NCBI RefSeq assembly: GCF_003171515.1
Contig: NC_089391.1
Span: forward strand, 3,534,001 to 3,598,000
DNA from: Pyrenophora tritici-repentis
Lineage: Eukaryota > Ascomycota > Dothideomycetes > Pleosporales > Pleosporaceae
Reading direction: 5' to 3'
Length of the DNA stretch: 64,000 bases
Of this stretch, positions 34,588 through 46,863 are shown one piece after another (positions within the stretch are counted from its first letter, which is position 1; the number at the start of each line of letters is the position of its first letter). Both the position numbers and the translations under genes were made by a program. The notes under the pieces were generated by a model. It was not told where the DNA came from. It did no database searches and worked only from the letters and a program-made list of their open reading frames with translations.

Positions 34588-36849
34588 GGCATTCGGGCGC
34601 ACTCGGGGAGATCAGATGGTAGTGAATTCGGCGTGCATCTGGGGAGCAAGCAGTTTGGGAGGGCGAAAGGTGTGAGCTGGTCTGGGAGCAGATACTTGGT
34701 CGATGAGACAGAGCAGCTGGCACAATTAAGTCCAGCCTGGAAATGGAAGAGTCAAGCCACAGATGTCCAGGGCCGGTGGTCAGACGTCTTTTAGCTGCTA
34801 GCGACCTGAGCTTTCGACAAGACAAGTGCAAGGCCTGACGGAATTGCTCGAGGGCCGCGCGTGGGCATGGGTGGAGCGTCGGGTCTAGGCACGCGGTCCC
34901 TGCTGCTCTAACGCCGCAGTTTTGCCCTCCTAGTGCCTTGTGGACAAGGACGTGGGTGAGTGGGTGAGCGAGGAGGAGCGAGGACAGACTGGGCCCTCTC
35001 CGCCGCCGTCCCATCATCCGTGCTGCCCACGTCCATCATCGACCAGCACCTGCAGATGCTTGTCGCATGTCGCATGTATGTAGTCGCTGCACAGCCACTG
35101 CCCTACGGCACCCTTGAACCGGCGCTGAAATGTACAGTACGCTGGCTGCATGAGGAGCAGATTGCCATGTCGCCATCCCGTCTCTTCGTCTCGAAGCATC
35201 CATCGATGCAGAGATGCAGTCCGCCAGCCCGCCAACCCGCCAGTTTGTGCGCGGCTCCAGTGGCTTGCCAGGTGCTGACCTCTGAAGCTCTCGCACACTA
35301 TGCCCCCTTTGTCCAGAGGGCCTCTTGCGGCGCCTACGGTGTGCGCTGGCGCCTCAATGCGAAATGACATCGCTAGGCCCAGGATGCACTTCCACAAGTG
35401 AAGTCTCCCGAGACAGCCCTGCCCTGACACTGACAGCCCTTGGACGCGGCAGACGTCGACGCTGCCTGCTGCCGCTGCTCGCCCTGCCTCGTCCACCACC
35501 AAACCATGCCAGATGCACATGCTGCCGGCTCATCCACCGCGCTGCCGACCACGTTCCCCTGCCAGGTGGGCAGCGGATCGGAGACGAGGGTCTAATCCCA
35601 CAATCAGCCGTTGGCGCCGCCTCGCTTGCCAGTAGCCAGCCTCGCGCCTCGTCCCATGCCCGCCTACTCGGATGTAGACGTGATGCTTAACGTAACGCTA
35701 TTCCACATACTCGCAGCCCGAGATTAAGGACCAGTTAGTGGGCGTTGTCCCGAACGCGAGTGTACGACTGTGACCCAAGCAACGGCTTTCGTCATCCATG
35801 CACGCCCGCCCATGGGGCTCTCTCAAAGGAAAAAAAAATTAACTATGCCCCCCAGCTGCACAAACGTCATTACTCGGAGCAGTTGCACCGCAAACTTTGA
35901 CACGGCCAATCAAAGTTGAGAGGAATAGTCGGCCGGTACATGGTGCCGAGGAACAACATACCCACATGTCTGCAGTCTGCAGCTGCAGCTGCGATCTGAA
36001 GGCCGTATAAAAATAATTGTGGCAACTGTTACGTCGGATCGGCAACGGGATGTCGTGACGAATCAAAGGCACGGCGCACTATCATGTGGAGGAAAATCCG
36101 ACCTGCCAGCCAAAGTCGGCAATGATTGCCATTGCTGTGCCACAGTTCCCGCACTCGCCACACTCGACGCCACACTTGCCGATCAACTCCCCCTCCGAGA
36201 ACAAACCTCTCCTGCGGACGCGTACTCGTGCAGATAATCAAAGGCCCTGGAATGCGCCCTTTTGTGACTAGACTTTTTTTGCCAAAGAGAAGGAGTCATC
36301 ACCTGCCCCGACTCGTGTCCGTCCATTCATGTCAGTATCCTTCCGTGTCTCCTAACCCTCGCATTAGCCCTATCAAGCTACACTCAATTCACTCCCTCCG
36401 TGCCACTTTATCCGGATAGGTTCCATCGTGAACGCCGCCTTGTCATGGTCGCCAGTGTGCTACACAAAGGGTCGCAACTGCTTTGTTTCTGACAAGAGCT
36501 GCCTGTTTAGCCACGCTTCTTCTCATCTCGCTAACTGTCGGGCGACTGGGATTCGTCATTTCGCAAACTAAATGCAATCTTGGCCACATATAATTGCCCT
36601 CACAAGGCCTCCTACTCTACATCAATGCCGTGCTCGGCATATGGCCCAGAGCTGCGTTTCAGTACACATTGCATCCGTGTCACGACCGTCATGGTGTAAA
36701 CATGACAGAATCATGATTGCACCTTGTCAAACAGTCCAATCACCCTCAAACACCCGCCCTGAGTACGAGTAACCGGGCCCATCCGCCAATTAGTAGTCTG
36801 TCAGCCCTGCATGACCTCTACAATCGAGATCACAAACCCACTCGTCCAC
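34588..36849. promoter_or_regulatory. 2.3-kb upstream region of the CP2-family factor
   Basis: It runs from the minus-strand CP2 start to the 3' end of the next minus-strand gene. The length is typical of the promoter plus leader of a fungal regulatory gene. No credible ORF is seen; a short A-run lies near 35830. Confidence 0.45.
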
Positions 36850-38986
36850 TTACTGCCCCGTTGATCCTCCCGCGGCGTCACCTGCCTCTGAATTCACCGG
36901 CATCTCCGAGTCATCTGTCAGTGACATGGAGGGCCTTGGACTACTCTCCAACCACCATGTCTGGCTTTTGCTACCCGCTGCCCTAGCCGCCGCCAGGGCA
37001 ATGGTGCCGTTACGGACTTGTGTACTACCGGACTGCTCCTGCCATGCCACTGGACCGTTTACTACGCTTGAATTCTGAAGGGACGACGTCCTAACCCGTA
37101 GTGCTGGTCGTAGGTTTCCGCTCGAGTTCTCACGAAAGGCCGTCAGCACACTGGACCGGGACCCGCGACGACTTTGCTGTGGCTGGTTGTAGATTGACTG
37201 TAGGCTCGACCCGGAGCCTTCGCGTCGCATACGGCCCATCGTCTGCACAGGACTTGGGATCTTCGATGGCTTGCTAAACTCTGCGTTCAAGTTCGACATG
37301 ATCGACCGCGAATCAAGCGCAGGACGAGCAGCCCTTACTAGAAGTGGGGCGGCTGAGTCGTCGGAATCGCTACCATGCGTATCGATGTCAGACATCCTCG
37401 CCTCGTCATTCAGTGCATGGAGCTGATCTGCTCCGGGTTCGAACGAGAACTGCCGGCGGTGTGATTGCTGCGAGCTGAGTTGCGGCTGCGACTGGTATTT
37501 CCGTACCGAATGGGTTGCTGTCATCATGACTTGCTTGCTCTCTGGTGTTCTAGGAGCTATATTCTCCTTTTGCGACAGACATGTTTCCTTTTCGTAATTA
37601 GGTTCCACTATGGCTTCTGCCACTCTAGCATGTGACAGCAGCATTGTAAGACCACGGAGGAAGATAGCAGCATCCAAGCCTCGCCGTCGTGCGATGAGCG
37701 TGCCAAGCTCACGGAGAGCTACGAGGGCGTCGCATTCAATAGACGGATCCATGTGCGTTTGATCAGGAGCTCCTGCCTCATCGGGCAAAGGGTCTCCAGA
37801 GCCACCGGAGAAACCAGAAGTGACAGAACTGGTAATCGAGGGCATGCCATTACGCATACTAGTCAGGTTGAGTTCGCTCTGAACCTTGCGCGACAACATT
37901 GTCTTGTTTAGCTCAGAGGGAGCACCCACTGGCAATTCCTTATTATCTGCTAGATGTTTGGAAAGTATGATCATCTTGCCGGATGGTGACGCTGGCCGAT
38001 GGAGGAGCGCTATTTGAGTTAGAAAAATGACGCACAGTAGCGTGACACGTAGTGTTTCTTACCTTTCTGGCTGCTCTGTTTTATTTCCGCATCAAGCTGG
38101 ACGTTAGACAAGAACTTGTACGTTGAAGGAAGGCTGTCATGTGAAATCGTCTTCCTGTGGCGACACTTACGATTTACTATGCTTCCTTGACGAGCTTGCA
38201 TGAGTCTGTCCTGGTCAGCTAGATACTTCCACGCAGATGGATAGCCACAAACCCAGTCATACCACCAGTGCCGCGGACTATGAGAAGCTCAAGCCGACGT
38301 ATCTCTGACACATAGCGGTTTTCTGCAAGTCTCCACTGCTCCTCTGCCTTCTCCCAATCTTGAAGTGTAACCTCCATCAAGTTACCAATACGCTCCTTCT
38401 GTTCTCGGGCTTTTCTGTAGTCTTCGAAAATGCGGAAAAGGCCATTGTAGTGCTCTAGTGGTATCGGCTGACAAGAGTTCACCATGTGTAATCGAACAGC
38501 CTGCAACGCCTCTAACGGATCCACGTAGGGTGGGAAGATGGGCGGTGCATCTTCACTCCAAGGCTCCGAAAAATCAGAGGGTTTGGAAGTGTCTTTGAAG
38601 TTAGCGAAGAGCGACGTGTATCGCGCGAGTTTCGGCTTGGAATCTCGACGTGGCGCAGGCGTGTCCGAACGCTCACTTCGGGCTTCGTCGGTGTCTTCGA
38701 ACACGGGCGTGAAGGGTGTAGCGCTCACTGGCGTCTGTGGTCTGCTGCCCTGTAACTTTCGCCAGCTGGATTGTTTCAGTCGGTCAGCCGTATCTTCGGG
38801 GAATGTAGGGCTCTCTTTGTCGATTTTAAGCGGAGTAAGCGATTTTGACTGTTTCTTCGACGGTTTGCTCTGGCCTATTTTGCGCCAGCTCTTGTTGTCC
38901 AGCATATCGTCGTTGCTTCTTGTACGCTCTCTTGAAATGTGCGCAGCAACAGAGAGTGCTGGGAGTTGCGCAACGTACAGATCCAT
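36850..38986 (-). CDS. Conserved fungal protein of unknown function
   Basis: Three exons: 38253-38986, 38063-38205 and 36850-38009. The introns are 38206-38252 (47 bp, GTTTGT...ACAG) and 38010-38062 (GTAAGA...ATAG, with TCTAAC), giving 678 aa in phase. The first in-frame ATG is 38984-38986. The N-terminus is Ser/Pro-rich and disordered with repeated SWRKxxxSxP-type patches. The best-conserved-looking block is a helical segment (HYNGLFRIFEDYRKAREQKE ... RYVSEIRRLELLIVRG) that leads across the first junction into MQARQGSIVNR. A Ser-rich disordered tail follows. A protein with this pattern appears widespread in Pezizomycotina, but I know of no function. The many Ser/Thr-Pro sites suggest phosphorylation. 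Confidence 0.8.
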
Positions 38987-40687
38987 CTTGTAGTCGGTCG
39001 TCACTGCTGACTCGCTGATGTGGTTGGGACAAGGTAAAGGCAAGAGGTGAGGGAGTGGTTGTCGTCATAAGCAACTTCGACTGCACCTTGCACAGCTAAC
39101 GGCTCACTTTCACCAGGCGCTGTTTCGATCATTCCACTTACACGTATTTCTCGTCGCTGTTGCTTAAGTGAAGCCGACTCGTCATCGTCATCCCAAGGTC
39201 ATGCTTCTGAATCATATAATGTAGTCACCGACGGCAACCGCTCCTTCCCTCCTCTCACTTACCCCGCTCAACTGTATAGGTTATGACGTATCTAGCAGCA
39301 TATACAGACACGCACATTCCAGCAACGACTCGCATATGGCTTTTTGGAGCTCCATGGCCTAGGGTGGCGAACAAGATGGTTGCAATCCTGGCTTTGCTGG
39401 GAAGCGACAGCATATGCGCTTCGCATTTGGAGTAAGCAGAGGTCCTTGGTGAGATGATTTACCAGTCAAAAGAGCAAGGAATGCGATACGACATAGGAGA
39501 TGTGTGTGTTTGGAGGAGCTGATTGCATTACTGAGCAGGCCGTCGTTCCGCGTGTCGGCACAGCTCTTTCTCTCTCTCAAGGTATACTCATGTTTCCAAA
39601 CGATTGCACCGTCAACGACCATAGCCACTCTGCTCGTTAAAACTGTCGAAGTATTCCAGTGTGGTTGTTATCGTCTGAATGACGTTGAACCACAAGATCA
39701 AGCGACTGCTAAATTAGCGGCAGCTGATCCCTTCAGATATTCAATCTGGGCACTCCAGTCAAGCTTTTTCCAAGCTTACGCGTATCGACCCCATTGGGGG
39801 AGGAAAGGCCACTGTATGGTACTGGTGTTGCTCGCATCGATGATCTTCCGGATCGTCGTTAGGAAACGCCTTGTTGCCTGTCTCGGCAGCGTTTGAGTAC
39901 CGTTTCATCACACATCAGCTGTTGCGCGATCACAGCTGCTTGCAAAGCAACACAGAGAATTAAACAACATTAACAGTGTATTCAAAAAAGCAAAGAGCAT
40001 GGAAAAATTGAAGGCGTCGACTCACTACCTGGTTACGGATTATCGGGTCGGTTCGACATGGTTGCGACTATGAAAGGAACATGAGGCTCAACATCTGCAT
40101 TATATCGGCCCGTCAAAGCCAGCAGAAACGACAGCCACGCGTCTCTAATAATTCAGGTAACCATCGACAGCTCTCTGACAGCCGTGACACATCCCAAGAC
40201 CCCAGAACCCCGGCCGCTACTACTCCGCAGAACCACAAAGCGCCACTACGCGCCAGCCCGTTGACGCAGATCGCCCAATGCACTCATATTCATCGTTCAG
40301 GAAGTCTAGAACCCGGTTTCAGCCTGCTTGCTATGAGGCAACCAAGTGATGACCATTAACGCCTAACAAGGTGCAGGCGGCATGGCAAAAGCCCGCAACC
40401 AAGCCGAGCAGCTCGGTTGTATAAATCCAGTCCCCCCTCAGGCGAATAACTGGATTCCTCACTTCAAGCTCACCATCAAGTCAAACTTCTTCAAGTCGAA
40501 TATCTTCTTCCCTTTTACGTCAAACCTTTCATACATTCACTCCTTGTCGCCGGGCGACCTTTTTTCTTCAATCTACTCTTACATCAATCAAACACTGCTA
40601 CTGCTCAACGCAAACTCACCTACTACTACCTCTACTAAAACACCCCGAAACGTTCAAGTTTAATTATCTAAACTCTATTTTTTCAAA
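38987..40687. other. Intergenic region, promoter of the small secreted peptide at its end
   Basis: A 1.7-kb region. A 130-codon frame at 39504-39896 shows no protein-like pattern or start context and was not accepted. The last 270 bp carry a TATAAAT at 40420-40426 followed by a long C/T-rich leader, typical of a strong fungal promoter. Confidence 0.5.
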
Positions 40688-40891
40688 ATGCAGTTCTCCG
40701 CCATCATCGCCACCGTCTTTATGGCCGCTTTCGCCATTGCCGCGCCTATCGCCAGTGACGGTACGTCTCCTCTTCCTTCTTGCTATTTAAAATATCACTG
40801 ACAAATAATCTCAGAAGTCACCCCTCGTCAGAACCACGGAATGTGCGTCTCCGGCACCACCGCAGGCGTCACCCAGATCCCAGACTGCTAG
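40688..40891 (+). CDS. 49-residue secreted peptide
   Basis: Two exons: 40688-40760 and 40815-40891, with intron 40761-40814 (GTACGT...TCAG, with a CACTGAC branch site); phase is kept. The product is 49 aa. Residues 1-19 form a clear signal peptide (MQFSAIIATVFMAAFAIAA), then a short spacer ending TPRQ, and a mature C-terminus of about 20 residues with two Cys (NHGMCVSGTTAGVTQIPDC). The arginine before Q could be a processing site. The two Cys could form one disulfide loop with the last residue Cys. It is too short for ordinary gene finders but has a full promoter, leader, intron and signal peptide. Function is unknown: candidate secreted peptide or effector, not a recognisable alpha-factor-type pheromone because there are no repeats. 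Confidence 0.75.
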
Positions 40892-41837
40892 ACAATAAGC
40901 TGCTAAGCATTTGTACCCCTGAAGTAGAGGCGTACGTTAAACAAACGAATCGGAGAGAGGGAGAAACGGAGTATGGGACGGATGCAGTGTGTGGGAGTGG
41001 AGAAGAGTAGAAAGGAGGAATGATGGGAACCACGTACTTGGCTGGGCCTGAAGAAATCATACATCAACCAGCTGAGTGACGTCTCATGGGGCGTTTCGAA
41101 ATTTCTCACTGCACACGTTGGAGTATTTCAACGCCTTTTAATGGAAAGATATCTCACTTGACCACAATCTTGTTGCAACGTGAATCACCGTTCCCTCTGC
41201 CCATGTCAGCATCTTCTGTGCAAGCACGTTTACATCAGACAAGAAAACTTAGCTCACATTCTCAAACCGCATATCTAACAAAGAATCAAAGAGGCGAATG
41301 TCTCAAGACTGGAATGTGACTCAGTCACTCAGTATTACAGTAATTTACTAGCAACGCCGTATCCACAACACTAAGACACATCCTTCTCGCTCCCTCGCTC
41401 TCCCTATGAAATGGATACGAAACTAAACAGGACAGAGCAAACGCAACATAGTGTGTGGGACCTAAAACTTCATGTCAAATGCAAAAATAGGACATTCACA
41501 ATACAAAAGCGAGTAAAAACATAGATTAATAACTCCGCAAGAGCGTTATCGATTAATCATCATCTAAAAAGCCATTATACACATATTAAATCCTATAGAT
41601 AGTTATTCTATTCTGCTCGAGCAGAAAAAAAAGAGAGAGAGAGAGGTATATACGCTAAAACGCTTCAAAATTAATCAGGCAAATGCACCGAGACCCCACA
41701 TTAGCGCTGCATAACCAACAGCTCAGATCTCGTCTCATCCCATGCAACATTACCCAAGCCAACCCACATATCAACCTCTACTATTCAAGCCGGGTATATT
41801 TTGTAAAAAAGTGCCAATGAAAAAAATGCCTCGTCAT
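40892..41837. other. Convergent 3' intergenic region, A/T-rich
   Basis: A 946-bp region between the secreted-peptide gene (+) and the DUF2985-like gene (-). 41400-41700 is A/T-rich with an A8(GA)n tract near 41624-41644. No gene is seen. Confidence 0.5.
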
Positions 41838-44107
41838 CTACGCCCCATCCGCTCCACTCATCCTCACACCCCCATCTCTACTCGTTCTAGCATCTCTACT
41901 CTCCCTGCCCGACTCCGTCTCTTCTTCACTACTCCTATCCCCCTTCTCCTTCTCCTTTTCCTTCTTCTTTTTGACCTCCTTGATCGCCTCCTCCGTCAAC
42001 TCCTGCCTATTCATGCGCTCCAGTACATCCGTCTTTCTCGTGCGCTTATCGCCGAGCCAGATAAGCAAACCCGCAGTCGCATTACAGGCAATGGAGCAAC
42101 AAAGGATAACCGTGGTGATGGCAAATGGACGGCGTTTATAATAGATACCCCATGTGCAAGCGCCGAGGGAGATTTGCAGTAGAGAGTGGCAGTCCAGTAG
42201 TACTACGATGGCGACGAGGAAGCGAAGCGGGAAGGCGTAATGAGTTTCCGTCTCATGGGGTTTGTAAAAAGAGTGAGATTTACAGAATTTAGATTGGTGG
42301 TGTTCAAGTTTTTCCTGCTGTTTGGGGGTTAGGACTGTGAATTCCCATTGTTTCTCTGGGTCGGAGGGGTCGGTGACGCGGGGGCCCGAGACGGGGGCGT
42401 GTTCGGCGGGAAGGTCGTTGTGGTCGGTGAGGTCGGGGAGCATCTCCTTCTTGCGGCGGGACCAGGTGAAGTGGTGGTAGTGGGCAATGTAAATCATGTG
42501 ATAGGTGTCTACAGCGCGGAAGGGTGCGAGGCCGTCACCGACGACGGCGAAGAGGGCGACAAGGACACTGTCGATGATGTGGACGACGTAGATTTGTTGA
42601 CCGCCGACGTTAGCCCAGCCGATTAGGAAGAGGACCCAGGCGAGTCCGAAGGCGGTGATGAGGAAGGCGTAGAGGGTGACTAAGAAGCCAAGGGCTGGGA
42701 TGGGTTAGTAATGAGTTGGAATGTAGACAGCACATGAACTTACGTCTCCTGACATAGTGCCCAAAACCCTTCAGCGAACGCTTCATCCTTGATCGCCTCG
42801 AGTGCAGCATATGTCGGACGTGATCGTTGACCTCCTTCTTGTCTGCCACACTCCAACCAGAGAGGTCCGTGTCTTCTGGCAGAACCGCAAACCGTGAATC
42901 GGACAGTTGTGAATCTATCGTCATCATGGTAGTCGTGGTACCCTCAGTCTCTGATCGCTGCAGTCTGGGGGGAGCATGCTGCTCCTCTGCCTGAGCGGCC
43001 AAGGCAGGTCGCAGTATCCGATTGATCTCCAGACTTTCCTCGGCACTCTTGCGGCGGCGCAGGTTGTACGTGGGTCGACGGTTGAGGAAAGGCAGATTGG
43101 GGATGAAGAGTGAGTTCTGCATGTTGGTCAAGGAGGTGAGGGTGGCGACTTCGGGATCGAGCGTGTCCAGGACATCGACCATGCCCGACGTATAGTTTGC
43201 CGATGGGTCATTTGCGGGAGCAGGAGCATTGGCAGTGGTGGGTAGTGTCTTTTCTTGATCCTTCTTAGCACCCCAAAATGGCATCCTGACCTGCATCGCG
43301 CTCCTGGCCTTGCGCAGCCGACTCTGATCAGGGTTCGTGAGAGTCGGGTCACTGCCATTGCTGGAATCAACCGATCCCAACTCGTGGTTCTCATCCAGGA
43401 CGGGCAACGTATTCAGCCCCTGGGTCGAGGGATTTGGTTGCTGGGATACTTGTCTGAGAGCGGGGCTTGCTGGCATGCGTCGTATGCCTATACTGGCTTC
43501 ACGGCCAACTTGCGGTCGTCGTGGGTACTGTTGCGGTGCTGTTCCTCTATTTGGCGCAGAGCTACTCCTTGCTCGCTGTGTCTTGAGGGTGCTTTATAGA
43601 ATGTTAGTAGCCGGCCTTGAAATCTTATAGGCGTCGAAAACTGACTTATACGTGACATGCGAGGTCGGGTCTGCCTTCCTCGTAGGTTTGGGGACATGTT
43701 CACCAGCGTCAACCGATGACTCCAACGATGTAGGAGGCTCGATGACAGGACGCGCTCCAAAATCCTGGGCATTAGTTTCTGGGTCGGCAGCAAAAAGGCC
43801 CTCATTGACGGCCTGGGTGCTCGAATTACGATGTGCTAAAGGTGGGCGTGGCATCTGTGAGTCGGCGGCAGTTGCTGGCTCTGGGGCTTCGGCGCTTCTG
43901 TTGCGCGCCCATCGCGTCTTGGACCTTAGTTTGTCCATTGCTACCGCCAGATGGAGGACGGGAATGTGCAAACCCCAGGTCAATCGAGTCAAACATGGCT
44001 TTATCACTTGGAAACGGCGCGCCGTCCGGAAACGGGCTGGCGGCTAGTGGGTGAAGATTGGCAACATTCAAGCCTGGCAGATTGTCTTGGTGCACGTCAT
44101 CCTGCGC
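41838..44107 (-). CDS. Integral membrane protein, DUF2985-like
   Basis: Well-supported exons: 43652 upward, 42744-43591 and 41838-42694. The introns are 43592-43651 (GTATAA...AAAG, with CTACTAAC) and 42695-42743 (GTAAGT...CCAG, with ACTAAC). The C-terminal half has about four hydrophobic helices starting at RPLGFLVTLYAFLITAFGLAWVLFLIGW, with the conserved-looking TYHMIYIAHYHH and a Lys/Glu-rich tail. The N-terminal half is disordered. The 5' end is unresolved: one frame contains SPFPDGAPFPSDKAMFDSIDLG and another contains RSKTRWARNRSAEAPEP, joined either by a 49-bp intron (about 43932-43980) or by removing one base in the C4 run 43975-43978. The true start probably lies in a further upstream exon. 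Function is unknown in fungi. Confidence 0.78.
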
Positions 44108-45124
44108 CGCTGCTCAACCTAACCCCTTTCTTTTGTCTGGGCGAGCATGGCGCTGGGCACGCGGGGAGAAAGCCTACTATTGCTGTGAACCTGTCGTTTG
44201 GGATTCAACACTGCCCGTAAGGATGCTACGAGACGCCGTCGTGGAGGGCGAATGATCACGCACTCGTCCTCCAGGGAATGTCCTCGTCAGTTCACATTCC
44301 GAAACTTTTAGGACAAGACCCTGCAGCACATAGCCCTCGCTAGAGGAAAACGAGTTCCCGAGCTTCTGCTGCACACTGACGCCATCGCCCGCCTGCCGCA
44401 AGTCTGCTACAGAGAAGAAAACATGCAGAATTCGCAATGGTGCACGTCAGGGGCCATGGTACGGTCCTAGCAACACCCACAGTATTTTCGCACGCGTTGC
44501 TTTCAAGCACCAGTAGCGGCGGGTACCTTATTTAGCGCCTTAACCCGCTGGTCTAACAGTTGCCGGCCCGTCTCACACATGAAGATGTCTGGCATATAAA
44601 GATATTTTTGGCAGTTGCTAGGATAAACCTGCGCGGCATCTGACAGATAATGCGACGGGATATAGGCTGTAGAGAAATCTTCCGACCAGAAGGACCCTCG
44701 ATTGTCGCGTATTCAGACTGACCAGTCGGGCCGCTTCCGAGTTAGCATCCAGGTAACCAGATCCCCAAGCATACAAGATCGGATTAGATAAGATGTAAGC
44801 GGTTGAATACGAATACATCAGGTCGGGGCATATATTTCTGGTCACCGAACGGGCCAATATACTTTCACGGGCAAAGAGACGTACTATTTGCCATGTGTAA
44901 GTCGGTCAAGAGATCAACTAGCAAATCATCCAAGGCAAACACAACGTGAGGACATCCCATGGCATTGCAGCATTTACTTTTTCAGCATAACTCATGTCCA
45001 ACCCAAATAATCACCCTTGAAGCAAAACATACCTACCCTCTTGAACGCCATGATACTATGCCGCCAGTGCAAAGTACCAAAACCTGGTATCGTTACGAAA
45101 GAAGCCCCCAACCTAGATTTTCAC
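44108..45124. other. Intergenic region
   Basis: A 1-kb region between two minus-strand genes. Its right part is the 3' flank of the OXR1-like gene. Its left part should contain the DUF2985-like promoter and perhaps a missed first exon. No ORF is credible. Confidence 0.45.
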
Positions 45125-46320
45125 TCATACACCCACATACCACAGCTCCACGCCCATGACTTCAAACTTCTTGCCGTCATCGCTCAAGGGCTCGTTGCCA
45201 AACGTGGGACACGTATCTGAGACCCCCTTCTCCAGGTTGTCGTCTAGCCATAGACCGTAGTGACCGTCCCTGTCGTGATCGTGTCAGCATTACTGTAACC
45301 AAGCACAGATCGGTCTTACTTACCCTCCACCGATGCTGAGATAACTGTGCTCGCAGAAGATCATGTAGTCATTGACCCCGCTGTATGGAAACGCCTTGAA
45401 ACGTATCCGCTCAGGTGTGCTCGTCCCACTTCTAGTAGTTTGTCCATTTCGTGGCGGTGCCAATGAATGTCCGTTCCTTTTCGGCGACGACACTGTCGTC
45501 ATGCGGACAGCGTGTGTGGTGTCTTCTGATGGGGGCGGTGGGAGGTTCATCTGCAGATCTGGAAGACCAGAGAGGACGTGTGCGCGCCAGAGGAAGCATT
45601 CGCCGTTGCCATAAAACGATGTCGAGGGCTGTGGTGCGTCCGACAGATATGCGCCGAAAAGCTATCGCAACATGTTAGTACTGCGTTATAGAGTGTTTCA
45701 TATCTTGAACATACGCTTCCACCGCCATCCTTGACTACGAGCACAAAACCTCCTCTCCTGCCCACATAGTCCTCAGACTGTTTGTATAGCGTGCTTAGAC
45801 TAACACCATTTTGCTCCAAACTGTATGCCAACTGCCACTCGTCTACCAGCTGCAGTCTTGGTGGCAGTAGCAGTCTAATCTCTTCCGCTAGCGCCTTGGT
45901 GAGGAGCTTGCCCTTATCCCGCATTTCACTCCTCCATCCCTTCAAACTCAGTGGTGTTAATGGAGGTGGTTGGAAAGGGCTTGCTATCCGATGCGGTGGT
46001 TGGTAGACGGCATTCATGTCTGTGGCCGAGGACACGAAGCTGGCCAGGGATTGCGTGAATGAAGAGGCGGTGGACTGCAACTGCGATTGCAGGTTGCTCG
46101 CGCTATTACGGTTGCTGTGGTTGTCTGATCTGGACTGTGCTTCTGAATGCGGACTCGCGTCGGTATTGAGTCGCCGTAGGATGCCTGACATGGCATATGA
46201 GACGGGATACGTAAAGTATGAGGACGAGCGCTTTGTCGTCTGGCGCTGCGAAGGCGACGATGTTTGTGAGGATGGGGGACGGAAAGGTGGAGAAGATGGG
46301 GCATCTACTGGGCGCGACAT
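45125..46320 (-). CDS. oxr1: OXR1-like TLDc-domain protein
   Basis: Three exons: 45715-46320, 45324-45661 and 45125-45269. The introns are 45662-45714 (GTATGT...ATAG, with TACTAAC) and 45270-45323 (GTAAGT...ACAG), giving 362 aa in phase. The N-terminal about 150 residues are Ser/Pro/Gln-rich. The TLDc domain fills the C-terminal half: LPPRLQLVDEWQLAYSLEQNG at its start, GGFVLVVKDGGG|LFGAYLSD across the first junction, then GECFLW, YMIFCEHSYLSIGGG|DGHYGLWLDDNLEKG, ending in TFGNEPLS and FEVMGVELWYVGV. OXR1 homologues protect against oxidative damage; TLDc proteins also act on the V-ATPase. The role here is inferred from the family. Confidence 0.92.
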
Positions 46321-46863
46321 GACTGGTGAACAAGCTGTGGGAGTGATGTGCCTGAATTAATGTGGGTCGCGTGGTGGACGTGAGGCGTTGGGGCTGTTGC
46401 AGGTGAGAGGAGCTGTGACGTTGCGCAAATTTAGTGGCATGACGCTCGTTGTTGAGGTCAGAACGTCGCAATAGTTGCTGTAAAGCATCGGGAGGTTACA
46501 TAAGCGATAATGCGGACAGATTGCGTGCATTCTGGAAAGCTATTGTGGACGCCAGGAACACCAGACTACCAAAAGACGGTGTATGCGTAGCGATTGCCAT
46601 GTATGGTGAGCTTCTTGGACGTGGAGCTCATCGCGCTAACACGTCTCCAGAAGGCTTAGTTCCCGCTTTCCGACAGGGCTGACTTCGGGCGTTCTGTATA
46701 CCTTTACAGCGAGCATCTAAGTGCATCTGTATCGTCTGCTGGCTTGATATTTGCCCTCATAGCGTACATTTCAAGTTAGTGTAGCCGGGGAAAAAAGCAA
46801 TTTTAGCGGCGTCTTGGTAGCGAGTATGATCCTATTATTGTTCTCGTCAATAATCCCCCGGCC
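46321..46863. other. Intergenic region
   Basis: A 543-bp region containing the OXR1-like promoter and the 3' flank of trm10. Nothing else is seen. Confidence 0.5.

Noticed and set aside
39504..39896. 130-codon plus-strand frame before the secreted peptide
   Set aside because: No domain and no plausible introns; hydrophobic patches alone are not evidence.
40688..40891. Alpha-factor-type pheromone precursor
   Set aside because: A single short mature segment with no repeats and no KR-type processing sites.
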